This document shows positions 33,599 through 41,287 of a stretch of DNA of 64,000 nucleotides, piece after piece. Source of the DNA: Burkholderiales bacterium (lineage in GTDB: Bacteria; Pseudomonadota; Gammaproteobacteria; Burkholderiales; SG8-39); contig JACZJT010000018.1 of assembly GCA_014860445.1 (NCBI GenBank), positions 77,295 to 141,294 on the forward strand, read 5' to 3'. Position numbers and translations under genes: made by a program. The notes under the pieces were generated by a model, which was not told where the DNA came from, did no database searches, and worked only from the letters and a program-made list of their open reading frames with translations. Each line of letters begins with the position of its first letter. Positions within the stretch are counted from its first letter, which is position 1.

Positions 33599-34206
33599 AG
33601 TGCGCCGAAGGCCTGCAAATCGCGCCGCAACTTCGCCGCATCCACGAACTGCTCCGCCGGCAGGCCGCAGGCGCGCGCCGCCGCGGCATACTCGGGAATA
33701 TCATCGAAGTAAATCATTCGCGCGCCGGCGGTGTTCAGGTTCAGCGCATGGTCGAAAATCTCCCGCTCCGGCTTGGCGTGGCCGAGTTCGTAGGAAAGCA
33801 CCAGTCGCCCGAACTTTCCCAGAAACCCGTAGTGGCTGCGCACATGCCCGAAATGCAGGGGATCGGTATTGGACAGCAGCATGAGGTCGGCTTTGCACGC
33901 GATTTCATCCAGCAGGCCGGTCACCTCGTGCTGTTCGGCAAATATGTCGCACCAGATATCCGCAAACTCCGTGTATGCGAGCTGCACGCCGATCGAAGCG
34001 CAAAAGCGCTCGGCGAACTCACGAGGGTCGAGACGACCGGTGTCAAAGCCGAGTTTGTCCTCGCCGCTGGCGATGGCTTCTTGAATGATTGCTGCAGGCG
34101 CGCTGCCGGCAGCCTCCAGACGCCTGCAGGCGCGCGTGAAATCGACGCTGACCAGCACGCCGCCCAGATCGAAAACTACCGTTGGACGCGAGTCCGGCTT
34201 ATTCAT
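33595..34206 (-). CDS. HAD-superfamily phosphatase (YihX-like)
   Basis: A 203-residue HAD hydrolase. Motif I is FDLGGVLV with nucleophile D13; Gly stands where many HAD enzymes have the second Asp, as in the YihX group of sugar phosphatases. Motif II is LLSNTD, and the C-terminal ARMIYFDDIPEY supplies the metal-binding acidic pair. The substrate is unknown. It is coupled to the downstream LpxR-like gene by a 4-nt overlap. Confidence 0.85.
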   Translation of the reverse strand: MNKPDSRPTVVFDLGGVLVSVDFTRACRRLEAAGSAPAAIIQEAIASGEDKLGFDTGRLDPREFAERFCASIGVQLAYTEFADIWCDIFAEQHEVTGLLDEIACKADLMLLSNTDPLHFGHVRSHYGFLGKFGRLVLSYELGHAKPEREIFDHALNLNTAGARMIYFDDIPEYAAAARACGLPAEQFVDAAKLRRDLQAFGAL

Positions 34207-34450
34207 GATCCTTCATGCATTGAGTGTGCAGCAGGACGGGCCAGTCGAATATCGGCAAGCACCTCGGCGGCATTCGCGGCGACACGCGCCGTCGCGGACC
34301 ACGCCCACGGCGTCGAGCGCATCGTCCAAATCGCCGTTGGTTGTCATTTTAGCAGAGTCGCTACCGCGCGGAGTCGCCCGCCTGGATCGAATCCGCGCTA
34401 GCATGGCGGCAATTCCGCCTCAAAAACCATTCATTCCACTGGAGATCACC

Positions 34451-35269
34451 ATGAGCGCAGCAGCCGATATCAACATGGCCCTGTTCTGCGACTTTGAAAA
34501 CGTCGCACTCGGCGTACGCGAATCAAAGTACGACAAATTCGACATCAACAAGGTACTGGAGCGGCTCCTGCTCAAGGGCAGTATCGTAGTCAAGAAGGCC
34601 TACTGCGACTGGGAGCGTTACCGCGAGTTCAAGGCGCCGATGCACGAGGCGGCGTTCGAACTGATCGAAATTCCACATGTGCGCCAGTCGGGGAAGAACT
34701 CGGCGGATATCCGCATGGTCGTTGATGCACTGGACCTGTGCTATACGAAGTCGCACGTTGATACCTTTGTCATCATCAGCGGCGACTCCGATTTCTCGCC
34801 GCTCGTGTCCAAACTGCGCGAGAACAACAAGACCGTCATCGGGGTGGGCGTCAAGAACTCCACCTCCGATCTGTTGATCGCCAATTGCGACGAATTCATT
34901 TATTACGACGATCTGGCTCGCGAAAAAGCCAAAAAGCAGTCACGCAGGAAGCCCGCGGCCAAGGCGGGCGCCGGAGCGCAGTCCAAGTCCGCGCCGCAGG
35001 AGGAAAGCGACAAAAAGCAGGAAGCGCTGGACATCGTAATGGAAACCGTGGAGGCGCTCATCGCAGAGCGCGGCGAGGAGGAGAAGATCTGGGGGTCGAT
35101 GGTGAAACAGGCGCTCAAGCGGCGCAACCCCGGCTTCAACGAGACCTTTTACGGCTTTCGTTCATTCGGCAGACTGCTCGACGAGGCCGAAGCGAGAAAG
35201 CTGATCAAACTCGATCACGACGAAAAGTCCGGCGGCGTCACCATACGCAGTGTCAACACCGACGACTAG
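34451..35269 (+). CDS. NYN-domain nuclease with C-terminal LOTUS/OST-HTH domain
   Basis: A 272-residue protein with a PIN-like NYN domain (about 5-155) carrying the acidic residues D14 (FCDFENV), D86 (SADIRMVVD) and D112/D114 (SGDSDF), which bind catalytic metal in this LabA/DUF88 family. A Lys/Ala/Ser-rich linker (155-190) leads to a LOTUS-type winged helix (about 190-268; WGSMVKQALKRRNPGFN, FGRLLDEAEARKLIKL). NYN-LOTUS proteins are predicted RNases or RNA-binding regulators. The ATG at 34451 follows GGAG and replaces much longer frames that lack homology. The 244 bp upstream, to the divergent HAD gene, show nothing else. Confidence 0.88.
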   Translation: MSAAADINMALFCDFENVALGVRESKYDKFDINKVLERLLLKGSIVVKKAYCDWERYREFKAPMHEAAFELIEIPHVRQSGKNSADIRMVVDALDLCYTKSHVDTFVIISGDSDFSPLVSKLRENNKTVIGVGVKNSTSDLLIANCDEFIYYDDLAREKAKKQSRRKPAAKAGAGAQSKSAPQEESDKKQEALDIVMETVEALIAERGEEEKIWGSMVKQALKRRNPGFNETFYGFRSFGRLLDEAEARKLIKLDHDEKSGGVTIRSVNTDD

Positions 35270-35302
35270 CGTTTCCCGATTGGGCGTGCATCGCCGCCCG
35301 CG

Positions 35303-35316
35303 TTGATTTTTATCAA
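35303..35316 (+). promoter_or_regulatory. FNR/ANR-type box upstream of the universal stress gene
   Basis: TTGAT-TTTT-ATCAA is a perfect FNR/ANR consensus. The centre (35309.5) would lie at about -41.5 for a start near 35351; TAAGCT at 35339-35344 is a modest -10. The gene begins at 35428 with a strong AAGGAGG ribosome-binding site. Confidence 0.75.
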
Positions 35317-35427
35317 GATTGCGCACTGCCGGCGACCTAAGCTGGTAGAGGAAGCGGATCGCCCGGAAACCGGGAATTCGGCCACGTATAGCGCGGGTAA
35401 TCCTCGACCGATGCGAAAGGAGGCGGT

Positions 35428-35871
35428 ATGTACAAACATATTCTTGTCCCGACGGACGGCTCCAGGCTTTCGATCAAAGCGGCCAGGCAGGCGGTCCAAC
35501 TTGCCAAGGCGCTGGGTGCGAAAATTACGGGCTTTCATGCCGCCCCGGATTTCAGCGCGACTTACTATGGCGACGGATACGTCCTGCGTCCGCCATCGTC
35601 CAAGAAGCAGGTCGAACTCGCGCGAAAACAGGCGCTCAGATACCTGTCCCTGGTCGAGGTCGAGGCCGAAGTGGAAAAAGTGCCCTGCAAGGTACTGCAC
35701 ACAATCAGCGACCGGCCCTATGAAGCGATCATCGACGCCGCAAAAAGAAGGAAATGCGATTTGATCGTGATGGCCTCGCACGGCCGGCGCGGCCTGTCTG
35801 CGTTGGTGCTGGGCAGCGAGACGCAGAAAGTGCTGACCCACAGCACGATCCCGGTGCTGGTGTGTCGCTGA
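35428..35871 (+). CDS. Universal stress protein (single domain)
   Basis: A 147-residue Usp-fold protein (MYKHILVPTDGSRLS start). The ATP-binding pattern G-2x-G-9x-G(S/T) is present in SHGRRGLSALVLGSETQ, so it is probably of the nucleotide-binding class. AAGGAGG precedes the ATG. The perfect FNR box upstream fits the known induction of usp genes by oxygen limitation in several proteobacteria. Its stop codon abuts the stop of the convergent crotonase gene with no base between. Confidence 0.93.
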   Translation: MYKHILVPTDGSRLSIKAARQAVQLAKALGAKITGFHAAPDFSATYYGDGYVLRPPSSKKQVELARKQALRYLSLVEVEAEVEKVPCKVLHTISDRPYEAIIDAAKRRKCDLIVMASHGRRGLSALVLGSETQKVLTHSTIPVLVCR

Positions 35872-36654
35872 CTATTTGCCCTGAAATTTGGGTTTGCGCT
35901 TTTCCATGAATGCGCGTCTGCCCTCGCGATAGTCTTCGCTGTCGAAGCAGATTTCGATCATGCGCGCGGTGTGCGCCAGATCACGTGCAGCCGGATCCAG
36001 TCCCGTCTGACGAATTGCAAATTTTGCCGCGGCAAGGGTAAGCGGCGCATTTTCCGCGACCAACGCACAGTACGCCGCAACCTCGCGATCGAGATCGCCC
36101 GCCGGCAGCACGCGATTGAGGAAGCCCATTCTGAGCGCATCGGCCGCGTCGAATTTTCGCGCGGAGAAGAATATATCGGCGGTGCCCGCCGCCCCGATGA
36201 TCTGCGTAAAACGATTGATGCCCGTGTAGTTGTAGCCCAGTCCCAGGCGGCCTGCGGGCATGCGGAAAACTGAATCCGCGGAGGCAAACCGCACATCGCA
36301 GGCGGCGGCCAGCCCGAGCCCGCCGCCCATGCAAATGCCGCGAATCTTGGCCACCACCGGTTTGCTGCACCGTACCGGTGCCTCATAGGCATCCACCACC
36401 GCCTGGTTGTATATCGCCTGCGCGTCAGCGCTGCCGCGCGCTTTTTCGAATTGCGATATGTCGGCGCCGGATATAAAAGCCTTCTCGCCAGCGCCGGTGA
36501 TCACGATCAGGCGCACCTCGGGATCCGCGTCGAACCCGGCGATCGCCTTGGGCAGCGCCATCCACATATCTTGCGAGACTGCATTGAATTTCGTCGGATT
36601 GGAGAAAATCACCCAACCGACAGCGTTTTCCTTGCGCGCGATCAATTCACCCAT
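35872..36654 (-). CDS. Crotonase-fold protein without the hydratase glutamates
   Basis: A 260-residue enoyl-CoA hydratase/isomerase superfamily member. Oxyanion-hole segments FISGADI (60-66) and CMGGGLGLA (108-116) are present. The two glutamates that perform water addition in rat mitochondrial hydratase (E144, E164) align with G114 and A134 (GGLGLA, RMPAGRLGLGY), so simple hydration is unlikely. Crotonase relatives also do isomerisation, decarboxylation, hydrolysis and C-C cleavage. ATG at 36654 follows GAGGAG. It lies downstream of the CoA-transferase gene, with a strong terminator between. Confidence 0.86.
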   Translation of the reverse strand: MGELIARKENAVGWVIFSNPTKFNAVSQDMWMALPKAIAGFDADPEVRLIVITGAGEKAFISGADISQFEKARGSADAQAIYNQAVVDAYEAPVRCSKPVVAKIRGICMGGGLGLAAACDVRFASADSVFRMPAGRLGLGYNYTGINRFTQIIGAAGTADIFFSARKFDAADALRMGFLNRVLPAGDLDREVAAYCALVAENAPLTLAAAKFAIRQTGLDPAARDLAHTARMIEICFDSEDYREGRRAFMEKRKPKFQGK

Positions 36655-36679
36655 GACGCTCCTCTAGGAGTCTGTAACG

Positions 36680-36705
36680 AAAAACGAGGGGAAGTCTCCC
36701 CTCGT
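36680..36705 (-). terminator. Intrinsic terminator after the CoA-transferase gene
   Basis: On the minus strand the stem ACGAGGGGA/TCCCCTCGT (9 bp, 4-nt loop) is followed by TTTTT. It sits 52 nt after the CoA-transferase stop and only 25 nt before the crotonase ATG, so it separates, or attenuates between, these two same-strand genes. Confidence 0.85.
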
Positions 36706-36756
36706 CCTCACCAAACCGGTCCGCAGCAAAACGGACTGTTGCCGGATCCAACTGCC

Positions 36757-37950
36757 TCAGATGGCTTTGCAGTTTCGCAGTGCGGCGATTTCCGCCGCGC
36801 TGTAGCCCGCCTCGCCCAATACCTCGTCGGTATGCTCGCCGATCTCGGGCGTCGCGCTGACCATCGTGGCCGGCGTGCGCGACAGTCCCACTGCCTGATT
36901 CACCACGCGAATGTCGCCCAACTTCGGGTGCTTGACCTTCGCCGCCGCCCGCAGATGCTGCACCTGCGGGTCCGCAAACACCTGATCCATGGTGTAGATC
37001 GGCCCGCAAGGCACGCCGGCCGCGTTCAGTTCGGATATCCACTCCTCACTCTTCCTTGCGCTCAAGGCTTCGTTCAACTCCTCGTTCAGTGCCTTGCGGT
37101 TCTTCGCGCGATTGTCACCGCCTTTGAATTCGGCGCGCTCGAGGATCTCCGGCCGTCCGATGGCCTTGCACAGGCGTATCCACATGCCTTCGCCCGACGC
37201 GGCGACATTGATGTAGCCGTCCGCGGTGGTGTAAGCCGAAGTCGGTATGCTGGTCGGATGGTCATTGCCGACCTGCGGCGGTACCTCGCCGTCCATCAGA
37301 TAGCGTGCCGCCTGAAAATCCAGCAATGCAATTCCGGACATCAAGAGCGATGACTGCACCCACTGCCCCTGTCCGGACACTTCGCGCTCGAGCAAGGCTG
37401 TCAGAATGCCGAGCGCGGCGTACAGGCCGGCGCTCACGTCCGCGATCGCCGCGCCCGTGCGCATCGGCCCCTCGCCCGGGCGGCCGGTGACCGACATCAG
37501 GCCGCTCATGCCCTGCGCGATCTGATCGAACCCCGGTCTTGCGACATAGGGGCCGTCCTGCCCGAATCCGGAGATGCTGGCCAGGACTATGCGCGGGTTG
37601 ATCGCCTTGAGGGATTCGTAGTCGACGCCGAGACGATACTTGACATCGGGACGGTAATTCTCGACTACGACGTCGGCCGTGCGCACCAGCCTCGCGAACA
37701 CGTCGCGCCCCTCCGGTAGTTTGAGGTTGAGCGTCATCGAGCGCTTGTTGCGGTGCAGATTTTGAAAATCCGGCCCGTTGCGCGGCCCGCCCATGCTTTC
37801 ATTCGCGTCCAGACCCGGCGGCGATTCGATTTTGATGACATCGGCGCCGAAATCCGCCAATTGTTTGACGCAGGTCGGGCCGGCGCGAACGCGCGACAAA
37901 TCAAGAACGCGAAAGCGCGAAAGTGCGCTTGAAGCTGGAGTATGGGTCAT
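36757..37950 (-). CDS. CaiB/BaiF (class III) CoA-transferase
   Basis: Moves CoA between carboxylic acids. The 397-residue protein has the family N-terminus (RVLDLSRVRAGPTCVKQLADFGADVIKIE), NLKLPEGRDVF, and the catalytic-Asp segment TGAAIADVSAGLYAALGIL. The C-terminal lid carries GVPCGPIYTMDQVFADPQ. Substrates could include oxalate-, succinate- or branched-acid CoA pairs; nothing specific is visible. It lies downstream of the ThDP-enzyme gene on the same strand (152 nt gap) with a clear terminator after it. Confidence 0.92.
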   Translation of the reverse strand: MTHTPASSALSRFRVLDLSRVRAGPTCVKQLADFGADVIKIESPPGLDANESMGGPRNGPDFQNLHRNKRSMTLNLKLPEGRDVFARLVRTADVVVENYRPDVKYRLGVDYESLKAINPRIVLASISGFGQDGPYVARPGFDQIAQGMSGLMSVTGRPGEGPMRTGAAIADVSAGLYAALGILTALLEREVSGQGQWVQSSLLMSGIALLDFQAARYLMDGEVPPQVGNDHPTSIPTSAYTTADGYINVAASGEGMWIRLCKAIGRPEILERAEFKGGDNRAKNRKALNEELNEALSARKSEEWISELNAAGVPCGPIYTMDQVFADPQVQHLRAAAKVKHPKLGDIRVVNQAVGLSRTPATMVSATPEIGEHTDEVLGEAGYSAAEIAALRNCKAI

Positions 37951-37964
37951 GGTGAGGCCGTGGC

Positions 37965-37998
37965 GGTTTCAGAGTGAGGCGGGTTTCGGAGTGAGGCG
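37965..37998. repeat. Tandem 17-bp direct repeat upstream of the CoA-transferase gene
   Basis: Two adjacent 17-bp copies, GGTTTCAGAGTGAGGCG and GGTTTCGGAGTGAGGCG, differ at one base. They lie 15 bp before the CoA-transferase ATG on the minus-strand reading. A second, shorter direct repeat (TTTCCGCGT twice) occurs at about 38042-38066. They may be regulator sites or replication slippage; no function is evident. Confidence 0.6.
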
Positions 37999-38102
37999 CT
38001 GCGCGTGCAATTATCGCGTCAGCGCCGGCGCACCGCAAGTATTTCCGCGTATTTGTTTCCGCGTGTTGCCTTTCATCTCGACCGGGGTATTGTCGGTACG
38101 AA

Positions 38103-39791
38103 TCAGGCAATCCATTCACTCACAGGCGCACTTGCCTGCTCCAGAGGCTGGCACAGAACATCCACGAGAACGGGCTCGTTCGACTCGATCGCCAGCCTCA
38201 AGGTCGCCGCCAGTTTTGCGGGGTCTTCCACACGGTAACTCTTGACGCCGAACGCACTCGCCACCGCTGCGTGGTCGGTGCGCGAAAAATCCACGGAAAA
38301 ATATCGCTCGCCGAAGCCTGTTTTCTGCCCGGCCTTGATCCAGCCGTAGGACGCGTTGGAGATGACGATCATCGCGAGCGGAACCCTCAAGCGGCAGATG
38401 GTCTCAAGCTCTCCCACGGTGAATCCGAAACTGCCATCTCCCATGACTGAAACGATTTTCGCGCCCGGCCGGCCGAAATGGGCGCCGACCGCGGCAGCCA
38501 TGGAATAGCCCAGCGCGCCATGCGCGCGGTTGCTGATGAATTGTCGTCCGGTGCGCGCGTTTTCGTAGTACGCGGAAAAATACGGGCAAGGCGTGCCCGG
38601 GTCGGCGACGACGACTGCATCCCCAGGGAGCACGCGATTGAGTTCGGCCACCACGCGCTCCGGCCGGATCGGGGATTCGCCCGATTCGGCGAGTTTGCGG
38701 AACGCGGCGAACTTTTCCTGCTTTGCCGCCGCTACCGCATCGCGCCCCCAAGTGCGCGCATGCGCACCGGCGGCTTCCAGTTCGTTGTTCAGAATCGCGA
38801 GCGTCAGCTTCGCGTCGCCCACCATGCCCACCGCAACCGGATAGTTTGTGCCGATTGCGGCGGCATCGATGTCCAGCTGCATCACCGTAACCTTGCCCGG
38901 CGCCGGATAGCGCCAGCGCTCTGTCGTCACCGATCCCGCGCGGCAACTCACGAACACGACCAGATCCGCCGCCTGCACCACGCTGCGCGTGGGCAAAGTG
39001 CCGCCGTTGGAGCCAACCACGCCCAGCGCGAGCGGATGCGTATCGCCTATGCTGCCCTGCCCGCTGATGGTCGTAGCGACCGGCGCACCCAGGCGCTCGG
39101 CGCAGGCGATCAATTCCTGTTCCGCCCCCGATATCACCACCCCGCCGCCGACGATAAACAAGGGCCGCTCCGCCTGTGCAAGCAACCTGGCCGCTTCCTT
39201 GACCGCCGCCGGATCGGCGCCGGAGCGGCGCGACGGAAACTGATTCAGGCTCGCGTCGCCCCAGATATCGGCCGCGTCGACCAACTGCTTTTGTACGTCA
39301 TAGGGAAGACCGATATGCACCGCGCCCGGCCTGCCGGTAGTCATCTGTTTGAACGCGGTACGCAGCACGCGCGGTATGTCTGCACCGGAATCAAGCACTG
39401 TGTTCCACTTGGTCAGCGGCTTGAACAGGGCCTTCTGATCGAGTTCCGTGAGCGCGTACCGGCCGCGCGCCGACACCGAAATATCGGAGGTAAAGCACAG
39501 CACCGGGATCGACGACTCGTTGGCCTCGACGATGCCGGGAAGGATGTAAGTCGCGCCGCCACCGCTGGGCCCTTCGCATACGCCGACGCGGCCGGACACG
39601 CGCGCATAACCGTCAGCCATGTAGGCGGCGGAACGCTCATCCCGGGTGAGGATGTGCTGCATTCCGTGATCGAGCCGGCACATCGCATCGTAGAACGGCA
39701 GCGAAGTATCGCCGCACAGACCGAAAATATGCTTCACGCCATGCAGCTGCAGCATGCGCACGAAGGCTTCGCCGCCAGTAACCTGATCCAT
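38103..39791 (-). CDS. ThDP-dependent enzyme of the acetolactate synthase/decarboxylase family
   Basis: A 562-residue protein with the three-domain ThDP fold. The activating Glu is E52 (TRDERSAAYMADGYAR), and the ThDP/Mg motif is VMGDGSFGF with a downstream Asn in ISNASYGW. No regulatory subunit gene follows, arguing against a biosynthetic acetolactate synthase. Relatives include oxalyl-CoA, benzoylformate and sulfoacetaldehyde-type enzymes. Location next to a class III CoA-transferase recalls oxc-frc oxalate modules, but the protein does not closely resemble oxalyl-CoA decarboxylase. Exact reaction unknown. Confidence 0.87.
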   Translation of the reverse strand: MDQVTGGEAFVRMLQLHGVKHIFGLCGDTSLPFYDAMCRLDHGMQHILTRDERSAAYMADGYARVSGRVGVCEGPSGGGATYILPGIVEANESSIPVLCFTSDISVSARGRYALTELDQKALFKPLTKWNTVLDSGADIPRVLRTAFKQMTTGRPGAVHIGLPYDVQKQLVDAADIWGDASLNQFPSRRSGADPAAVKEAARLLAQAERPLFIVGGGVVISGAEQELIACAERLGAPVATTISGQGSIGDTHPLALGVVGSNGGTLPTRSVVQAADLVVFVSCRAGSVTTERWRYPAPGKVTVMQLDIDAAAIGTNYPVAVGMVGDAKLTLAILNNELEAAGAHARTWGRDAVAAAKQEKFAAFRKLAESGESPIRPERVVAELNRVLPGDAVVVADPGTPCPYFSAYYENARTGRQFISNRAHGALGYSMAAAVGAHFGRPGAKIVSVMGDGSFGFTVGELETICRLRVPLAMIVISNASYGWIKAGQKTGFGERYFSVDFSRTDHAAVASAFGVKSYRVEDPAKLAATLRLAIESNEPVLVDVLCQPLEQASAPVSEWIA

Positions 39792-39891
39792 GTGTACCTC
39801 GATGTTGAATTGAAGCGGGCGAATTTTCGCTTTTCTTTGCGCTGCCGTCCACCGCCGGGACGGGCACCGCAGATTGCGAACCTCGCGACCT

Positions 39892-40236
39892 TCAGCCGGT
39901 GAGCGGTGCCTTATTGCCTTTGCACAGACCCTGCGGGCAGGGAAAATGATAAAAACGCTGGTTCAGATAGAGCGTGATATCGTCGATATCTCCCGCATTC
40001 CAGACGCCGCCGGACTCCCTGCTCCAGCGCTGTACCTGCGCGCGCAAACTTGCAAAAGATGCGGCCTTGCGCGCACTGCGGCCGTGCACGCTGCTGTTGT
40101 GGCATGCTCCGCAGCGCGTTTCGTAAAGGAGTTTGCCGCGCTCCACGTCGCCGGCTGCGTATGCCGACGACAGTCCCGTAAAGACCGCAATTGCCAATGC
40201 GATACATGCAGCCGGTATCGAGTCCCGCGGGATCAT
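39892..40236 (-). CDS. Small periplasmic c-type cytochrome lacking an axial Met
   Basis: A 114-residue protein with a signal peptide (about 1-27, ending SSAYA) and one haem-binding CGACH (42-46). In class I cytochromes c a Met supplies the sixth ligand, but no Met occurs after residue 1. Remaining candidates are H51 or the His in RFYHFPCPQGLC, which also has two extra cysteines. The haem may therefore be bis-His or open-sited, suggesting sensing or catalysis rather than plain electron transfer. It lies 41 nt downstream of the response-regulator gene, so the two are probably co-transcribed. Confidence 0.85.
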   Translation of the reverse strand: MIPRDSIPAACIALAIAVFTGLSSAYAAGDVERGKLLYETRCGACHNSSVHGRSARKAASFASLRAQVQRWSRESGGVWNAGDIDDITLYLNQRFYHFPCPQGLCKGNKAPLTG

Positions 40237-40277
40237 GGACTGGCCCTGGTAGAACGCAGCGCACGCAGGCAGCGCAT

Positions 40278-41081
40278 CTAGCGCATCCCGAGCACCGACC
40301 GGATGCCGGTAAGCAGCACATCGCGATCGAAGGGTTTGGTGATGTAGCCGTCGGCCCCGCCGGCGAGTCCGCGCATGACGTCCTCGCGCTGCGCCTTTCC
40401 GGTCAGCATGATCACCGGTATGGATTTCAGTTGCGGATGCGAGCGCATGCGCGCCAGAACGTCGAAACCATTGGTGTCCGGCAGGCCGACGTCGAGCAGG
40501 GCCATGTCCGGCAACGGCGGTGCGCGCAGCGCTTCCAGTATCTGCTCACGGTTGGCAGCCATCCGCGGCACAAATTTTTCCATGGTCAACAAGAACTTGA
40601 GGGCACGCTGCAATTCGGGATCGTCTTCGACAACCAGCACGTGATAGCTGGTTCCGTTTGCCGGTTCAATCTTTGTTGCCGCTTTGCGAGCGATGCTCAC
40701 GTAATAGCCGTTGAGCTTCAGCGCTGTGGTGCCGTTTTCCGCTTCCTCGTGCGCCTGCCCGGCGGCTTCCGCTGTGGGCTCGGCCGGCGCCTGGTCGGCA
40801 AAGAAATAGCTGAAGTCGATATTCAGTTCCTGTTCCGGGGTTGCGGGCTTGATGTATTCGCCCTGCGCCAGCAACTGCGCGGTCCGCCGGATTTCCTCGG
40901 AACTCAGCGCCTTGGTGCGTTGCTCGATTTCCTGAATACTCGACTTCCCGTCGAGCAGAACCAGCAGTTCCAGCTCGGCGTTGGAGAGTTCGGTAGACCC
41001 GCTCTTGAGTTCTTCGTCGCCCTTCTCCGTAAGCGCGAATACGTCGTCGCCGCGAATCTGTATGCGTTCTTCCATAGTCAT
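40278..41081 (-). CDS. Response regulator with C-terminal receiver domain
   Basis: A 267-residue protein. Residues 145-267 are a CheY-like receiver with acidic E152/D153/D154, phospho-acceptor D197 (LLDVGLPD), T227 and K249 (TKPFD). The N-terminal 100 residues have no recognised DNA-binding family but contain helix-rich segments (SNAELELLVLLDGKSSIQEIEQ, SSEEIRRTAQLLAQGEYI) resembling a winged-helix response module; the receiver is at the C-terminal end, the reverse of the usual order. No sensor kinase is adjacent. The ATG at 41081 follows AGGTGA. An FNR-like box within a larger palindrome lies 97 bp upstream, and a c-type cytochrome gene follows. Confidence 0.85.
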   Translation of the reverse strand: MTMEERIQIRGDDVFALTEKGDEELKSGSTELSNAELELLVLLDGKSSIQEIEQRTKALSSEEIRRTAQLLAQGEYIKPATPEQELNIDFSYFFADQAPAEPTAEAAGQAHEEAENGTTALKLNGYYVSIARKAATKIEPANGTSYHVLVVEDDPELQRALKFLLTMEKFVPRMAANREQILEALRAPPLPDMALLDVGLPDTNGFDVLARMRSHPQLKSIPVIMLTGKAQREDVMRGLAGGADGYITKPFDRDVLLTGIRSVLGMR

Positions 41082-41177
41082 GAAATCACCTCACGCGACC
41101 GCTCTTCGATTGATGCCTCGGCATCAGGCAACGGACGACCGTATTTGAGCATTTAGCCCGTTGCTTGGCCAGCGCTT

Positions 41178-41204
41178 TTGATCTGCGTCAAGCTGACGCA
41201 GATC
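41178..41204 (-). promoter_or_regulatory. FNR-like box embedded in an 11-bp palindrome
   Basis: TTGAT-CTGC-GTCAA (41178-41191) differs from the FNR consensus at one position and is centred about 41 bp upstream of a plausible start for the response-regulator gene, with TAAATG at 41155-41150 as a possible -10. It overlaps a perfect inverted repeat, GATCTGCGTCA-AGC-TGACGCAGATC (41180-41204). A terminator is less likely: the T run follows it only on the plus strand, where no gene ends. Confidence 0.6.
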
Positions 41205-41287
41205 TTTTCGATTCGAACCGTGCACCAATTTCAATGCCCGCTGTAAAGGACTCCGGCCCATCAGCTGCTCCGCTGGTCCACCTTAAC

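Noticed and set aside
38103-39791. Calling the ThDP enzyme oxalyl-CoA decarboxylase because of the adjacent CoA-transferase
   Set aside because: The sequence around the active-site Glu and the cofactor motif does not resemble that enzyme closely enough; the reaction is left open.
41180-41204. Reading the 11-bp palindrome as an intrinsic terminator for arfB
   Set aside because: On the arfB strand the stem is followed by AAAAG, not T residues; the T run is only on the opposite strand, where no gene ends.
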